Shown here: positions 1 through 8,609 of the stretch, piece after piece
How positions within the stretch are numbered: the stretch's first letter is position 1
How the letters are laid out: every line of letters begins with the position of its first letter
Made by a program: the position numbers and the translations under genes
The notes under the pieces: model-generated
What the model was told of the DNA's origin: nothing
Seen by the model: only the letters and a program-made list of their open reading frames with translations
Database searches by the model: none
Source: AP-15 sp035538335
GTDB lineage: Bacteria; Pseudomonadota; Alphaproteobacteria; ATCC43930; CGMCC-115725
NCBI GenBank assembly: GCA_035538335.1
Contig: DATLKN010000008.1
Span: 62,001 to 126,000, forward strand
Length of the DNA: 64,000 nt
Direction: 5' to 3'

Positions 1-1277
1 CCGAAAGTGCCGGTGCTGATGCCGCCGTCGCTGAGGATGACGAGGCTCCCCGCATTGAAGGTGATGTTGCCGGCATTGCCGAACCGGGTGCTCTTGCTCG
101 GCTTCATATTCTTCGGGATCAGCGAGCGCGATTGGATGGCGCTCGCCGGGCTCGCGGCTGTCGGATCGCCCGCGATCAGCGCTTGACCAGCGATGTTGAC
201 GAGGATCGTGCCGGCACGTCCGGGCTGGAAGTCGTTTGCGGCATAGGAGTCGGTCGAGACCGTCGAGCCGCCGGTCAGGGCGAGGCTCCCGCCGGTGATC
301 AAGATCCGGCCGCCCGGCCCGGTCGAGCGCGCGTTGGCGTGGACACGAGCGCCGTTTTCGATCGTGATCGCGCCGTCGGCATTGAGCTCGATCCGCCCGC
401 CGGCTCCGCTGCCGTAATTGTCGTCGTTGAGGGCGGAGGCGTCGATCGTCAGGTCGCCCGCGCGCATGACGAGGGTGCCGCCGCTCGCCTCGCCCCTCGG
501 GTCGCTGACCGCGAGCGTCGAGTTGCGGACATAGAGGGAGCCGAATTGCGACACCGTGGTCGCCCCGGCGCCCGCCCCGTCGATCGCCACCTCGCCGGTT
601 CCGGCAACGCTCGTCACCTCGAGGGCATGGCCGGGCGCCGTCAGCGTCGCCCCGATGATCGTGACCGGGCCGCCGACCAGCTCGAGACCGTGCGGCACCG
701 TCAAATTGCTGCCCGAAACCATGATCGCCGGCGGGCTCGCATTGAGGAAGCCGAAAGCGGCGGGGGGCGCCGCGCTGAAGGTGCTGCCGTCGGGGTGCGT
801 CGCCGAGAATATCGCGCCGTCCGACAGCTTCAGATAGTCGGCGGTGGAGGCGTGAAAGCTGCCGCTGACGTTGATGCTCGCGCCGGCCCCGAAGACGATG
901 CCGAACGGGTTTATCAGAAAGAGGTTCGCGCCCTGGATCGCCGAGACGATCGCGCCGTTGATATTGGACGGGCTGCCGCCGGTCACCCGGCCGATGATGT
1001 TGGCGATTCCCGCCGGGCCGGTGAAGGTCGCGCTTTCGCCGGCCAGGAGGCCGAACTTGCCGAAGCTCTGAAACAGGTTGGCGCCGACTTGCTTGCCAAG
1101 GCTGGCGCCGATCGTGTAGCTGGGGCCGGAAAGCGTCTGCGCCGGCGACAACGTGCCGTCGATCGTAATGCTCTGCGCCGCCGCCGCCCGTGGCAAGAGC
1201 GCGAGAATTAACGCGAGGGCGGCCAGCCATCGCGATGCGACAAGTTTCGGGCCCACGCGCAACTCCCCGATCCGCAT
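1..1277 (-). CDS. Filamentous haemagglutinin N-terminal (TPS) domain exoprotein, partial
   Basis: This is the N-terminal 425 codons of a large secreted protein; the frame is open to the window edge. Residues 1-35 form a signal peptide: charged start, a leucine/alanine-rich core, then an AAAA-Q-S cleavage region. After it comes a TPS-type beta-helix secretion domain with the signature NPFGIVFGAGASINVSGSF at roughly residues 125-143 (family hallmark NPxGI), followed by repetitive beta-helix sequence rich in G, S, T and N. Proteins of this family cross the outer membrane through a partner TpsB/FhaC-type transporter; none lies in the visible part. The gene is divergent from the lytic transglycosylase. 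The ATG at 1277 has no strong ribosome-binding site but fits the signal peptide. Family membership is clear; the role (adhesin, contact-dependent toxin or other) cannot be told without the C-terminus. Confidence 0.85.
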   Translation of the reverse strand, partial: MRIGELRVGPKLVASRWLAALALILALLPRAAAAQSITIDGTLSPAQTLSGPSYTIGASLGKQVGANLFQSFGKFGLLAGESATFTGPAGIANIIGRVTGGSPSNINGAIVSAIQGANLFLINPFGIVFGAGASINVSGSFHASTADYLKLSDGAIFSATHPDGSTFSAAPPAAFGFLNASPPAIMVSGSNLTVPHGLELVGGPVTIIGATLTAPGHALEVTSVAGTGEVAIDGAGAGATTVSQFGSLYVRNSTLAVSDPRGEASGGTLVMRAGDLTIDASALNDDNYGSGAGGRIELNADGAITIENGARVHANARSTGPGGRILITGGSLALTGGSTVSTDSYAANDFQPGRAGTILVNIAGQALIAGDPTAASPASAIQSRSLIPKNMKPSKSTRFGNAGNITFNAGSLVILSDGGISTGTF

Positions 1278-1374
1278 TACTATGCCGCGGCCTCGGGCGC
1301 CCGTCCAGGGCGCGGGCGTCCGGGCGGATCGCTTTCGTGTCATCGGCGTTGACGCGCTTTAGCAAGGGTATTCG

Positions 1375-2076
1375 ATGCGGGGTCGGCGGATGTCGCAGGC
1401 GATCTCGGTGAGAGTCCTCGGGGCTCTCGCTTGCGTTTTCCTCGTCGCCTTGCCCGGAGCGGCAGCGGCGCATCCCCGAAAGGCCGTCGTGCCGGCGCCG
1501 CAGTCGGCCGCTCAATGCGCGCCAGCGGCAGCTGCCGCGGCTCTCTCTCGGCTCGCGCGCGCCGTCGAGGGCGCCGAATCGAACTACGGCGAGAATCCGC
1601 GGATGTGGCGGCCGGACCCCGCCGGGCCGCAGGGGCCGATGCAGGTGACCGCGGCCGCGGCGGCCGATGTCGGCGGCGGCGACCGCTTCGACCCGGCGGT
1701 GAACCTCACGCTCGGCCGCGCCTATCTCGCCCATATGTACCGCCGTTTCGGCAGCTGGTCCGAAGCGGTCGCGGCCTACAATTGGGGGCCGGGCAACCTG
1801 GATTCCTGGATCAGGAACGGCCATTCTCCGGTGACGCTGCCGCCGGCGGTCGCGCGCTATCGCAACCGGGTGCTCGCGGCGGCCGAACTGCCGTTGCCGA
1901 AGGGCGCCACGCTCGGCGAGAGCTGGGCCGCGGCGCTGCGCCGCCCGCATCTCGCCGGCATCGCCCATGCGCAGCCACGCCGCACGGGCGTCGCCGCGCG
2001 CGCCGGCATCGACTATGCCCAGATCGCTTCGCTCTATAACCAGCTGATGCGGGCGAGCGCTCCTGGTTCGCGCTGA
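1375..2076 (+). CDS. Secreted lytic transglycosylase (SLT domain)
   Basis: A 233-residue exported protein. Residues 1-32 are a signal peptide ending AAAAH. The SLT fold follows, with the catalytic glutamate in GAESNYG (E68), the GPMQV motif at 87-91 and the AYNWGPG motif at 134-140, which together define the lytic transglycosylase family that cleaves MurNAc-GlcNAc bonds in peptidoglycan and leaves 1,6-anhydroMurNAc ends. The C-terminal 80 residues are basic and not recognised. An AAGGG sits six bases before the ATG at 1375 and supports it; ATG 1390 is the alternative. Single-domain enzymes of this kind often serve secretion systems or wall remodelling, but nothing here ties it to one. Confidence 0.85.
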   Translation: MRGRRMSQAISVRVLGALACVFLVALPGAAAAHPRKAVVPAPQSAAQCAPAAAAAALSRLARAVEGAESNYGENPRMWRPDPAGPQGPMQVTAAAAADVGGGDRFDPAVNLTLGRAYLAHMYRRFGSWSEAVAAYNWGPGNLDSWIRNGHSPVTLPPAVARYRNRVLAAAELPLPKGATLGESWAAALRRPHLAGIAHAQPRRTGVAARAGIDYAQIASLYNQLMRASAPGSR

Positions 2077-2193
2077 GGGGCGCCGGCTCGCGCTCGGGGT
2101 TCGTCCGGTTTCTCGGAAGCTGCAAGAGATTGGCGTCGCCGCACGGCGCCGTGCTAAAGCCCTGCGCTGTCACATGGCGGAGCATTTGCGATC

Positions 2194-3108
2194 ATGGCGC
2201 TGTCGGCCGAAGAATACCGCTCGCACCTCGATTCGACCGGCCGGCGCGCCGGCTTCGACTTCGCCGAAATCGTCCTGCCGGACGCGCGCTCGCTCGCCCT
2301 CGGCGGCCTGCGCCTCAGCTGTCTCGACTGGGGAACGCAGGGGCTGCGGCCGATCCTCTTTCTGCACGGCGGTGCGCTCAACGCCCATACCTGGGATTTG
2401 TGCTGCCTCGCATTGCGCGGCGAGTTTTATTGCCTGGCGCTCGACCAGCGCGGCCACGGCGACAGCGACTGGGCGCCCGACGCCGATTATTCGATCGCGG
2501 CGCAGCGCGAGGATGTGCGCGGCTTTGCCGACGCGCTTGGGCTCGACCGGTTCGTGCTCGTCGGCATGTCGATGGGCGCGATCAACGCGCTGGCCTTCGC
2601 GGAGAGCTGGCCCGATCGGCTGTCGGCGCTGGTGCTGATCGATGCCGGCCCCAAGACGCGGCGCCCCGGCTCGCGCCGCATCCGCGATTTCGTCAACGGC
2701 GTTGCCGAGGCGCCGTCGCTGGAGGCGATCATCGAGCACGCGCTCGCCTTCAACCCGCGCCGCGACCCCGAGATCCTGCGCCGCAGCCTAATGCACAATC
2801 TGCGGCGCACCGAGGCGGGCGGCTGGGCCTGGAAATACGACCGGCGGCGTTTTCAGGCGCTCGACCAGGAACGGTACCTGGCCGAGCGCGCGGCCCTCGC
2901 CGAAGGCCTCGATCGCGTCCTCTGCCCGGCCCTCGTCGTGCGCGGCGGCGACAGCGACGTCTTCTTCGAGGAGGACGCGCGGGAGCTGGCGGCCGGCTTG
3001 CCGCGCGGCCGGCACGTGACGGTGCCGCGGGCCGGCCACACGGTGCAGGGCGACAACCCTAAGGGTTTGGTTGCCGTGCTGCGGGAATTCCTCAAGGTTG
3101 GGGACTAA
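2194..3108 (+). CDS. Alpha/beta hydrolase
   Basis: A 304-residue cytoplasmic alpha/beta-hydrolase fold protein. The oxyanion motif HGG is at 58-60, the nucleophile elbow GMSMG at 124-128 places the catalytic serine at 126, the acid is probably D253 or D255 in RGGDSDVF, and the catalytic histidine is H282 in RAGHTV. The DQRGHGDS stretch (84-91) is typical of esterases, C-C hydrolases and epoxide-hydrolase-like enzymes. The substrate cannot be read from sequence. It is a single gene, convergent with the VOC gene 15 bases downstream. Confidence 0.85.
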   Translation: MALSAEEYRSHLDSTGRRAGFDFAEIVLPDARSLALGGLRLSCLDWGTQGLRPILFLHGGALNAHTWDLCCLALRGEFYCLALDQRGHGDSDWAPDADYSIAAQREDVRGFADALGLDRFVLVGMSMGAINALAFAESWPDRLSALVLIDAGPKTRRPGSRRIRDFVNGVAEAPSLEAIIEHALAFNPRRDPEILRRSLMHNLRRTEAGGWAWKYDRRRFQALDQERYLAERAALAEGLDRVLCPALVVRGGDSDVFFEEDARELAAGLPRGRHVTVPRAGHTVQGDNPKGLVAVLREFLKVGD

Positions 3109-3123
3109 CGGTCTCGCGGCAGC

Positions 3124-3522
3124 CTACCGGAACCACTCTCTGAGCTCGATGCGGAACCCGTTCGGGTCGCAGATCTCGGCGCGCGCGTAGCCTTCGCGCG
3201 TGATCGGCCCCCACACAACTTCGACGCCCTTCTCCTGCAAATACGCGAGCGTGCTCTTCATGTCGTCAACCTCGAGCGCGATCATCCGGCAGCCGAGATG
3301 CTCCTCCTGCGGAGCAGGCGCAACCGGCGCGCCGTCATAGGACAGTAGCTCCACCGTCGTGCCGCCGAGTTCGAGATAGACGAGGTCGAGCGGCACGCCG
3401 AGGCCTGATCGCTCGGCCCGGTCGCGCGCCTTCACCTTGAAGCCGAGCACCTCGGTGTAGAATTTGACCGTCCGTTCGGGCTGGTCGGTGACGATCTCGA
3501 CATGATCGATGCGCTTGAACAT
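3124..3522 (-). CDS. VOC (glyoxalase/dioxygenase superfamily) protein
   Basis: A 132-residue protein with the single-module VOC layout: beta-strand start MFKRIDHVEI with metal-ligand-type H7, a central acidic and histidine-containing segment, and the end RIELREW carrying the usual last glutamate ligand. Members bind a divalent metal and act as glyoxalases, epimerases, dioxygenases or resistance proteins; the substrate is unknown. I chose the ATG at 3522 because the fold starts there; the open frame continues upstream through the tRNA-Pro remnant, which is unlikely to be translated. Confidence 0.8.
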   Translation of the reverse strand: MFKRIDHVEIVTDQPERTVKFYTEVLGFKVKARDRAERSGLGVPLDLVYLELGGTTVELLSYDGAPVAPAPQEEHLGCRMIALEVDDMKSTLAYLQEKGVEVVWGPITREGYARAEICDPNGFRIELREWFR

Positions 3523-3556
3523 CGCCCCCTCCGCACGAGAGGCAAGGCAACAAAAC

Positions 3557-3608
3557 TGGTCGGAGTGAGAGGATTTGAAGCTCCGGCCCTGCCGCGCGAA
3601 GCAGTGCA
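3557..3608 (-). repeat. tRNA-Pro 3'-half remnant (att-like duplication)
   Basis: This segment repeats the 3' half of the intact tRNA-Pro 1.5 kb away. The 25 bases from 3555 match 5080-5104 exactly (CCA end, acceptor and T-arm). The match then continues with one substitution and a one-base deletion through the anticodon 3' stem to about 3607. It has no D-arm or 5' acceptor strand, so it cannot be a functional tRNA. A duplicated tRNA 3' end in the same orientation is what site-specific integration at a tRNA leaves behind. Confidence 0.85.
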
Positions 3609-3693
3609 TAGATTTGCCGGTATTTGCAAGCGCCTGTCTTGCCGTCGCCGGCTTCGTCGAACGCGCCTCGCCGGTGCGCGTCGCCGAGCTCGA

Positions 3694-5021
3694 TCACGCC
3701 GCCGCCCGGTCCGGCGCCGCGCGGTAGCCGAGGCCGCTCGGCGCGAGGTGCACCTCGAGGGTCGCGCCGGCGTCGGCGAAGGGGCGCAGCAGCTCCGCCG
3801 GGATCAGCCCGCATCCGTCCGTCCAGCGGCGATCCTGCTCGTCGTCGTGGAAGCCGTCGGCGAGCAGCCGGTGGCCGTGGCCAGCCTCGATCCGCAAATC
3901 CTCGGCGTGCAGCACGAGCCGCTCGACCGGCACGCCGAGGCGCCGCAGCTCGCGGGATTCCGCGACGTCTTCGGCCGGCACCGCGGTGCGCAAAACGAGG
4001 GATACCGCCGCGGCACCGGCCGGCAGCATGAAGCGGTAGGCGCGACTGCCGATCATTTCGGCATCGAGCCGCGCGCCATCGACGAGGAGATGCAGGCCGG
4101 CATCGGTCTCGAGCGGGTGCCCCAGCGCCTCGGCGCGCGCCAAGAGCCGGGCGCGGATCGCGGTCAAGGCGTCATCGCTCCAGTCGAGGACGGGCCGGCA
4201 GAACCCCCAGCGCGGCCGCTCGTCGTCGGGGTAGAGCGCCTCTTACTCGGCCGCGTTCGCGAACCTCAGCCGGTTGTCGCAATCGACGTAGCTCTCGGCC
4301 GGTGCTCCCTCGGCGAAGAGGATATCGTGGGTGTCGAACTCGACGTGAAAGTATTCGACCCGCTCGACCGTTTCGGCCTGCACGATCGTGGCGCTGTTCA
4401 TCAGATGCTCGGCCAGCACGAAAACGCCGTCCAGATACATCGAGTGCCCCGGCGACACCCACAGCTCGCGCGCCGGCACGCCGTCGGCGAGCGCCTTCTT
4501 GGCGATGCGGATCGGCAGCACGTGGCGGTTGCCGGCGATGAAGCGGCCGTCGAAGGCGCGCCGCCCGATCCAGCGCACGGGCCGCGCCTCCTCCGACAGC
4601 GTCGCCGCCTTGTCGCCGATCGCCAGATCCTCGACCGGCGCCTCACCGTCCGCGGTCCGGATGCGCGTGCCGCGGCGGAAGCAGGTGGCGACGATCACGT
4701 CGGTGCCGGTGCCCGCATCCTCGATTGCCGCCCAATGGATGCCGGGATAATTGCCGGCCAGGTTCAAGGTCAGCGTCTCGCTGCCCTAGACGATCGTCAG
4801 CACGTCGCCCGTCTCGGTGACGCTCGCCCCCGTATGGTGAAATTCGTCAGGTCGATGATGTCGTGGAAGGCGGTGAAGCCCTCGATCGTGCCGGGCCGCG
4901 AGGCGGTATTGCCGATGACGAGCGTCTCGTCATGGCTGCCTGTCGGCGCCGCAAAATCGACGGTTTGGAAATTCGTCAAGCCCAGGCTGTTGTAACTGAC
5001 GCCTGAACCCAGCGTTGGCAG
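3694..5021 (-). pseudogene. Hint-domain protein, decayed (frameshift, two nonsense codons, 5' truncated)
   Basis: Reading the minus strand gives one protein in broken pieces. The 5' piece (about 5021-4840) is an acidic beta-rich region. A one-base shift falls near 4828-4842. TAG at 4786-4788 and TAA at 4243-4245 are in-frame stops within an otherwise continuous frame that runs down to the natural stop at 3694. Between the two stops lies a Hint module: it begins at the Cys of CFRRGTRIRTADG, continues with PVEDLAIGD, and has WVSPGHSMYLDG near its end. After the TAA the frame resumes with the usual Hint C-terminal extension. Intact relatives are secreted alphaproteobacterial proteins with an intein/hedgehog-like autoprocessing fold. 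An in-frame TAG at 5022-5024 and the lack of a start show that the 5' end is gone. The gene sits between the tRNA-Pro and its remnant. Confidence 0.85.
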
Positions 5022-5081
5022 CTAAATGGTTGCTGAGTGCATCGAGCGGTCTTGGAGGCGGCTCGTAACTCATTGAAGAAC

Positions 5082-5158
5082 TGGTCGGAGTGAGAGGATT
5101 TGAACCTCCGGCCCCTGCCTCCCGAAAGCAGTGCTCTACCAGGCTGAGCTACACTCCG
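5082..5158 (-). tRNA. tRNA-Pro (anticodon CGG)
   Basis: The minus strand folds as a complete cloverleaf: acceptor CGGAGTG with CACTCCG, D-arm GCTC/GAGC, anticodon stem CTGCT/GGCAG with loop TTCGGGA giving anticodon CGG, T-arm GGAGG/CCTCT around TTCAAAT, discriminator A and an encoded CCA. Its 3' end is duplicated at 3557-3608. Confidence 0.97.
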
Positions 5159-5218
5159 TCGACCGGCCGCCGTCTATAGCGCCGGCGCTGCCATGATGCA
5201 ATATAAGTGCGCCGCGCT

Positions 5219-6238
5219 TCAGAAGCTACGCTCGGTGGCGAAAATCGCCGCCTCGACGAGGGCGCGCCGCTCGGCCCCGTCGCGGAACCCCGACAGCGCC
5301 GCGATCGCGACCTCGCCATAGGCGCGGCCCCGCTTCAGCGTCTCCGCGAGCGCGCCGCGGCGCTCGACGAGCGCGATCGCGCGTTCGAGATCGCCTGCCT
5401 GCTGCTGCATCTCGCCGAGCGTGCGGCGCCAGAACGCCCGCTCCTCCACGTCGCCGCGGGCCAGCGCGACGAGCACCGGCAGCGTGATCTTGCCGTCGCG
5501 GAAATCGTCCCCGACGGATTTACCTAATTCGGCCTGGCGCGCCGAATAGTCGAGCATGTCGTCGACCAGCTGAAAGGCGATCCCGAGATTGCGCCCGAAG
5601 CGGTCGAGCGCCTCCTCCTCGGCCGCCGGACGCTCGGCGACGACCGCGCCGATCCGGCTCGCCGCCGCAAACAATTCGGCGGTCTTCGCCTCGATGACCG
5701 CCAGATAGGCCGCTTCTGTCGTTTCGGTGTCGTTCGTCGTCAGCAGCTGGTGCACCTCGCCTTCGGCGATGATCGCCGAGGCGCGCGACAGGATCTCGAG
5801 CACGCGCAGCGAGCCGTCCGCGACCATCAGTTCGAAAGCCCGGCTGAACAGAAAGTCGCCGACGAGAACGGCGGGCTTGTTGCCCCAGACGGCGTTTGCC
5901 GTGTCGCGGCCGCGCCGCAAATCGCTGGAATCGACGACATCGTCGTGCAAGAGGGTCGCCGTATGGATGAACTCGACCGCCGCGGCGAGCGCCACATGCC
6001 GGGTGCCGTGATAGCCGCACAGCCGCGCCGAGCCGAGCGTCAGCATCGGCCGCAGCCGCTTGCCGCCGCCCGCGACGATGTGGCCGGCGAGCTGCGGGAT
6101 CAGCGCCACCGGGCTCTGCATGCGCTCGACGATCAGCCGGTTGACGCGGCCGAGATCCTGGCGCAGCAGCTCGGCGAGCGGATCGAGAGAGGGTTTGCCC
6201 CGTCCGTCGCCCCGATCGACGCTCGCCACCGACGCCAC
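5219..6238 (-). CDS. Polyprenyl diphosphate synthase (ubiquinone side chain, IspB-like)
   Basis: A 339-residue all-trans polyprenyl diphosphate synthase. It carries the GGGKRLRPML substrate motif, the first aspartate-rich motif LLHDDVVDSSD, the second one FQLVDDMLDY, and the GDDFRDGKITLP region typical of the long-chain (octaprenyl to decaprenyl) enzymes. These condense isopentenyl diphosphate units to make the isoprenoid tail of ubiquinone; a C50 product would be usual in alphaproteobacteria but chain length cannot be read directly. The GTG at 6238 has a GAGGAG ribosome-binding site and gives the family length, so I prefer it to more upstream starts. Divergent from the DUF2007 gene. Confidence 0.9.
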   Translation of the reverse strand: MASVASVDRGDGRGKPSLDPLAELLRQDLGRVNRLIVERMQSPVALIPQLAGHIVAGGGKRLRPMLTLGSARLCGYHGTRHVALAAAVEFIHTATLLHDDVVDSSDLRRGRDTANAVWGNKPAVLVGDFLFSRAFELMVADGSLRVLEILSRASAIIAEGEVHQLLTTNDTETTEAAYLAVIEAKTAELFAAASRIGAVVAERPAAEEEALDRFGRNLGIAFQLVDDMLDYSARQAELGKSVGDDFRDGKITLPVLVALARGDVEERAFWRRTLGEMQQQAGDLERAIALVERRGALAETLKRGRAYGEVAIAALSGFRDGAERRALVEAAIFATERSF

Positions 6239-6393
6239 CCGCTTCTCCTCGCCCCCGCGGGGCAATCTCCAGGCCGTCCTCTCGTGCGGCCGATCCGCTT
6301 GACGCGCGCGAGCGCGAGCGAGCATAGAAGGACCGAAAGGCCGGTCAAGGGCCGGGCGTTTTCTCCTCTGTCGCAGTCTCTAGAACCCAGGCG

Positions 6394-6609
6394 ATGAAAG
6401 AGCTGCTGCGCACCAACGACGCGGTCCGCCTCTCCTGGCTGCAGGCGCTGTTGCGCGATGCGGGGATCGACAGCCTCGTCCTCGACGAGCATACGAGCCT
6501 CGTCGAGGGCAGCATCGGCGCGATACAGCGCCGCCTGATGGTCGCCGCGGCCGACCACCGCCGCGCCCGCGCGGTGCTCATCGGCGCGGGCGAGCTGGCG
6601 GGGCCATGA
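6394..6609 (+). CDS. DUF2007 family small protein
   Basis: A 71-residue protein starting MKELLRTND, with the DUF2007 core: a beta-alpha unit (LLRTNDAVRLSWLQALLRDA), a short strand (DSLVLDE) and the SLVEGSIGAIQRRLMV segment. The family is annotated as a putative signal-transducing or PII-like protein but has no established function. Its stop codon overlaps the start of the methyltransferase gene by four bases, so the two are probably translated together. This pair next to a polyprenyl synthase is a common arrangement in alphaproteobacteria. Confidence 0.8.
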   Translation: MKELLRTNDAVRLSWLQALLRDAGIDSLVLDEHTSLVEGSIGAIQRRLMVAAADHRRARAVLIGAGELAGP

Positions 6610-7352
6610 GCGGCTCCGAGGCGGTCAGCGAAGACCGCCTGCTCGGCGGCCGGCTGCGCCTCAAACAGCCCGAAGCGGGCTATCGCGTCGCGATCGACCC
6701 GGTGTTTCTCGCCGCTTCGGTGCCGGCCGAGGAAGGGCACACCGTGCTCGACATCGGTTGCGGCACCGGGGCGGCAATGCTGTGCCTCGCCGCGCGCCTG
6801 CCGCAATGCCGCGTCGTCGGCCTCGAGATGCAGCGTGAGCTCGTACGGCTGGCGGGCGACAACGTGATCCTCAACGACATGACGGCGCGCGCCTCGGTGA
6901 TGATCGGCGACCTGCTGCGTCCGCCGCCGCGGCTGTCGCCCGGCTCCTTCGATCACGTGATGGCGAACCCGCCCTATCTCGAGCGCGGCCGCGCCACGCC
7001 CCCCGCCGACCCGGCGCGGGCCGGCGCCAACATCGAGGGCGAGGCGGATCTCGGCGCCTGGGTGCGCTTCGCGCTCGCGATGGCGAGATCGAAGGGCACC
7101 GTGACCCTCATTCATCGCGCCGACCGCATCGACGCGCTGCTGGCCGAATTTGCCGGCCGCGCCGGCGAAATCGTTGTTTTTCCGCTGTGGCCGGGCAAGG
7201 GCAAGCCGGCGAACCGCATCCTGGTGCGGGCCCGCAAGGATACCGCGGCGCCGGCGCGGCTCGCCGCCGGCCTCGTGCTGCACGAGGCGGACGGCCGGCT
7301 GACCGCGCTCGCCGAAGCGGTGTTGCGCGACGCCCGTGCATTGATCCTTTGA
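6606..7352 (+). CDS. tRNA1(Val) A37 N6-methyltransferase (TrmN6-like)
   Basis: A 248-residue class I SAM-dependent methyltransferase. The SAM-binding motif DIGCGTG lies at 49-55 and the N6-adenine methylase motif NPPY at 121-124, the pattern of TrmN6/YfiC, which methylates A37 of tRNA-Val. The N-terminal stretch LLGGRLRLKQPEAGYRVAID is typical of this subfamily. It starts inside the end of the DUF2007 gene. The tRNA specificity is inferred from the family, since other small-domain methylases share these motifs. Confidence 0.8.
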   Translation: MSGSEAVSEDRLLGGRLRLKQPEAGYRVAIDPVFLAASVPAEEGHTVLDIGCGTGAAMLCLAARLPQCRVVGLEMQRELVRLAGDNVILNDMTARASVMIGDLLRPPPRLSPGSFDHVMANPPYLERGRATPPADPARAGANIEGEADLGAWVRFALAMARSKGTVTLIHRADRIDALLAEFAGRAGEIVVFPLWPGKGKPANRILVRARKDTAAPARLAAGLVLHEADGRLTALAEAVLRDARALIL

Positions 7353-7367
7353 GCATTGCCCTTTTTG

Positions 7368-7396
7368 CGTCGCCCCGGCTCTCGCCGGGACGACGA
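7368..7396. repeat. Short palindromic repeat (CCCGGC/GCCGGG type)
   Basis: A small hairpin with the core CCCCGGCTCTCGCCGGGA followed by CGACGA lies between the methyltransferase and the S49 peptidase. It resembles the CCGGG-rich repeats at 42319-42450 and 21609-21625. Confidence 0.5.
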
Positions 7397-7438
7397 GGCG
7401 AATAGCTTTTTCACTCGCCCCTCCCCATCTTCGCGTCC

Positions 7439-8278
7439 ATGAAGATCCTCGACACGCTGAAAGACCGGTTCCGGCGCGGCCCCCTCGTCGCCGTGTTGCG
7501 CCTCGAAGGCGTCATCGCGCCGCGGCCGCGGCGCGGCGTCATATCGCTCGCCAGCCATGCCGCGGCTATCGAGCGGGCGTTTTCCTTCCGCCATCTCGCC
7601 GCCGTCGCGCTCGTCATCAATTCGCCGGGCGGCTCGCCCGTACAGTCGGCGCTGATCTATCGGCGCATCCGCCAGCTCGCCGAGGAGAAATCGGTCCCGG
7701 TCTTCGCCTTCGCCGAGGATGTGGCGGCCTCGGGCGGTTATTGGCTGTTGCTTGCCGGCGACGAGGTCTACGGCGAGGAAGCCTCGATCTTGGGGTCGAT
7801 CGGCGTCATCAGCGCCGGCTTCGGCTTTGCCGGCCTGATCAACCGCTTCGGGGTCGAGCGCCGGGTCCACACCGCGGGCGAGAAAAAGTCGCTGCTCGAC
7901 CCGTTCCTGCCCGAGGACCCGGCCGATGTCGAGCGGCTCACCACCTTGCAGCAGAATATCCATGCAGTCTTCAAGGAGCACGTCGCGCGGCGCCGCGCCG
8001 GCAAGTTCGACGCGGCCGATGAGAGCCTCTTCTCGGGCGATGTGCTGACCGGGCGCATGGCGCTCTCGCGCGGCCTTATCGACGGCATTGGCGAGGTGAG
8101 GGGGGTGATGCGCGCCCGCTTCGGCGAGGATGTCCGGCTGCGCCCGATCGCAGCGGAGCGGCGGCGCCGCCTGTGGTGGCCGCGCCTGCCCTCGGTGACG
8201 CGCCCGTCCTTCGAGCCCGTCGCCGACCTCCTCGACTGGGCCGAGGCGCGGCTTATCTGGGCGCGGTTTGGGCTCTAG
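7439..8278 (+). CDS. S49 family peptidase (SppA/SohB-like)
   Basis: A 279-residue serine protease of the ClpP/crotonase fold. The N-terminal domain has the NSPGGSPVQS loop (61-70). The catalytic serine is in DVAASGGYW (S98) and the general-base lysine is probably K149 or K150 in GEKKSLLDP, about 50 residues on, as in SppA and SohB. Signal peptide peptidases clear cleaved signal peptides from the membrane. This one has no clear signal peptide or transmembrane helix, so it may be cytoplasmic or peripheral, and its substrate is unknown. Confidence 0.85.
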   Translation: MKILDTLKDRFRRGPLVAVLRLEGVIAPRPRRGVISLASHAAAIERAFSFRHLAAVALVINSPGGSPVQSALIYRRIRQLAEEKSVPVFAFAEDVAASGGYWLLLAGDEVYGEEASILGSIGVISAGFGFAGLINRFGVERRVHTAGEKKSLLDPFLPEDPADVERLTTLQQNIHAVFKEHVARRRAGKFDAADESLFSGDVLTGRMALSRGLIDGIGEVRGVMRARFGEDVRLRPIAAERRRRLWWPRLPSVTRPSFEPVADLLDWAEARLIWARFGL

Positions 8279-8326
8279 GCGAGGGGCCGGCTTGACCGCG
8301 CTCGCGGCGAACCGTAAACCTCGCTG

Positions 8327-8587
8327 ATGTTCGAATTGCCGAAGCTCGTCTTCATTATCCTGGTGTTCGGCGCCGTGTGGTGGGCCGTGCGCTGGCTCAA
8401 CGCCGTGCCGCGCGATCTGCCGCGGCGCCCGCCGCGCCCGCAACGCCCGCCGCGGCAGCCGCAGCGCCGCGCCGCCGGGGGCGGCGAGATCGAGGCCGAG
8501 GACCTCCACGCCTGCGGGGTGTGCGGCGCCTATGTCGCGGCGAGCGCGCCGAGCTGCGGCCGGCCCGATTGCCCGAGGCCGCGCTGA
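8327..8587 (+). CDS. Small membrane-anchored zinc-ribbon protein
   Basis: An 86-residue protein: one transmembrane helix (about residues 5-24), then a Pro/Arg-rich cytoplasmic linker (36-56), then a C-terminal cysteine cluster CGVCGAY and SCGRPDC that could bind one zinc. Similar short proteins with an N-terminal helix and a Cys tail are found in many proteobacteria and have no assigned function. It lies 22 bases upstream of glyQ and may be cotranscribed with it. Confidence 0.7.
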   Translation: MFELPKLVFIILVFGAVWWAVRWLNAVPRDLPRRPPRPQRPPRQPQRRAAGGGEIEAEDLHACGVCGAYVAASAPSCGRPDCPRPR

Positions 8588-8609
8588 CCGGGCGGGCGAG
8601 GGCTCGCCG

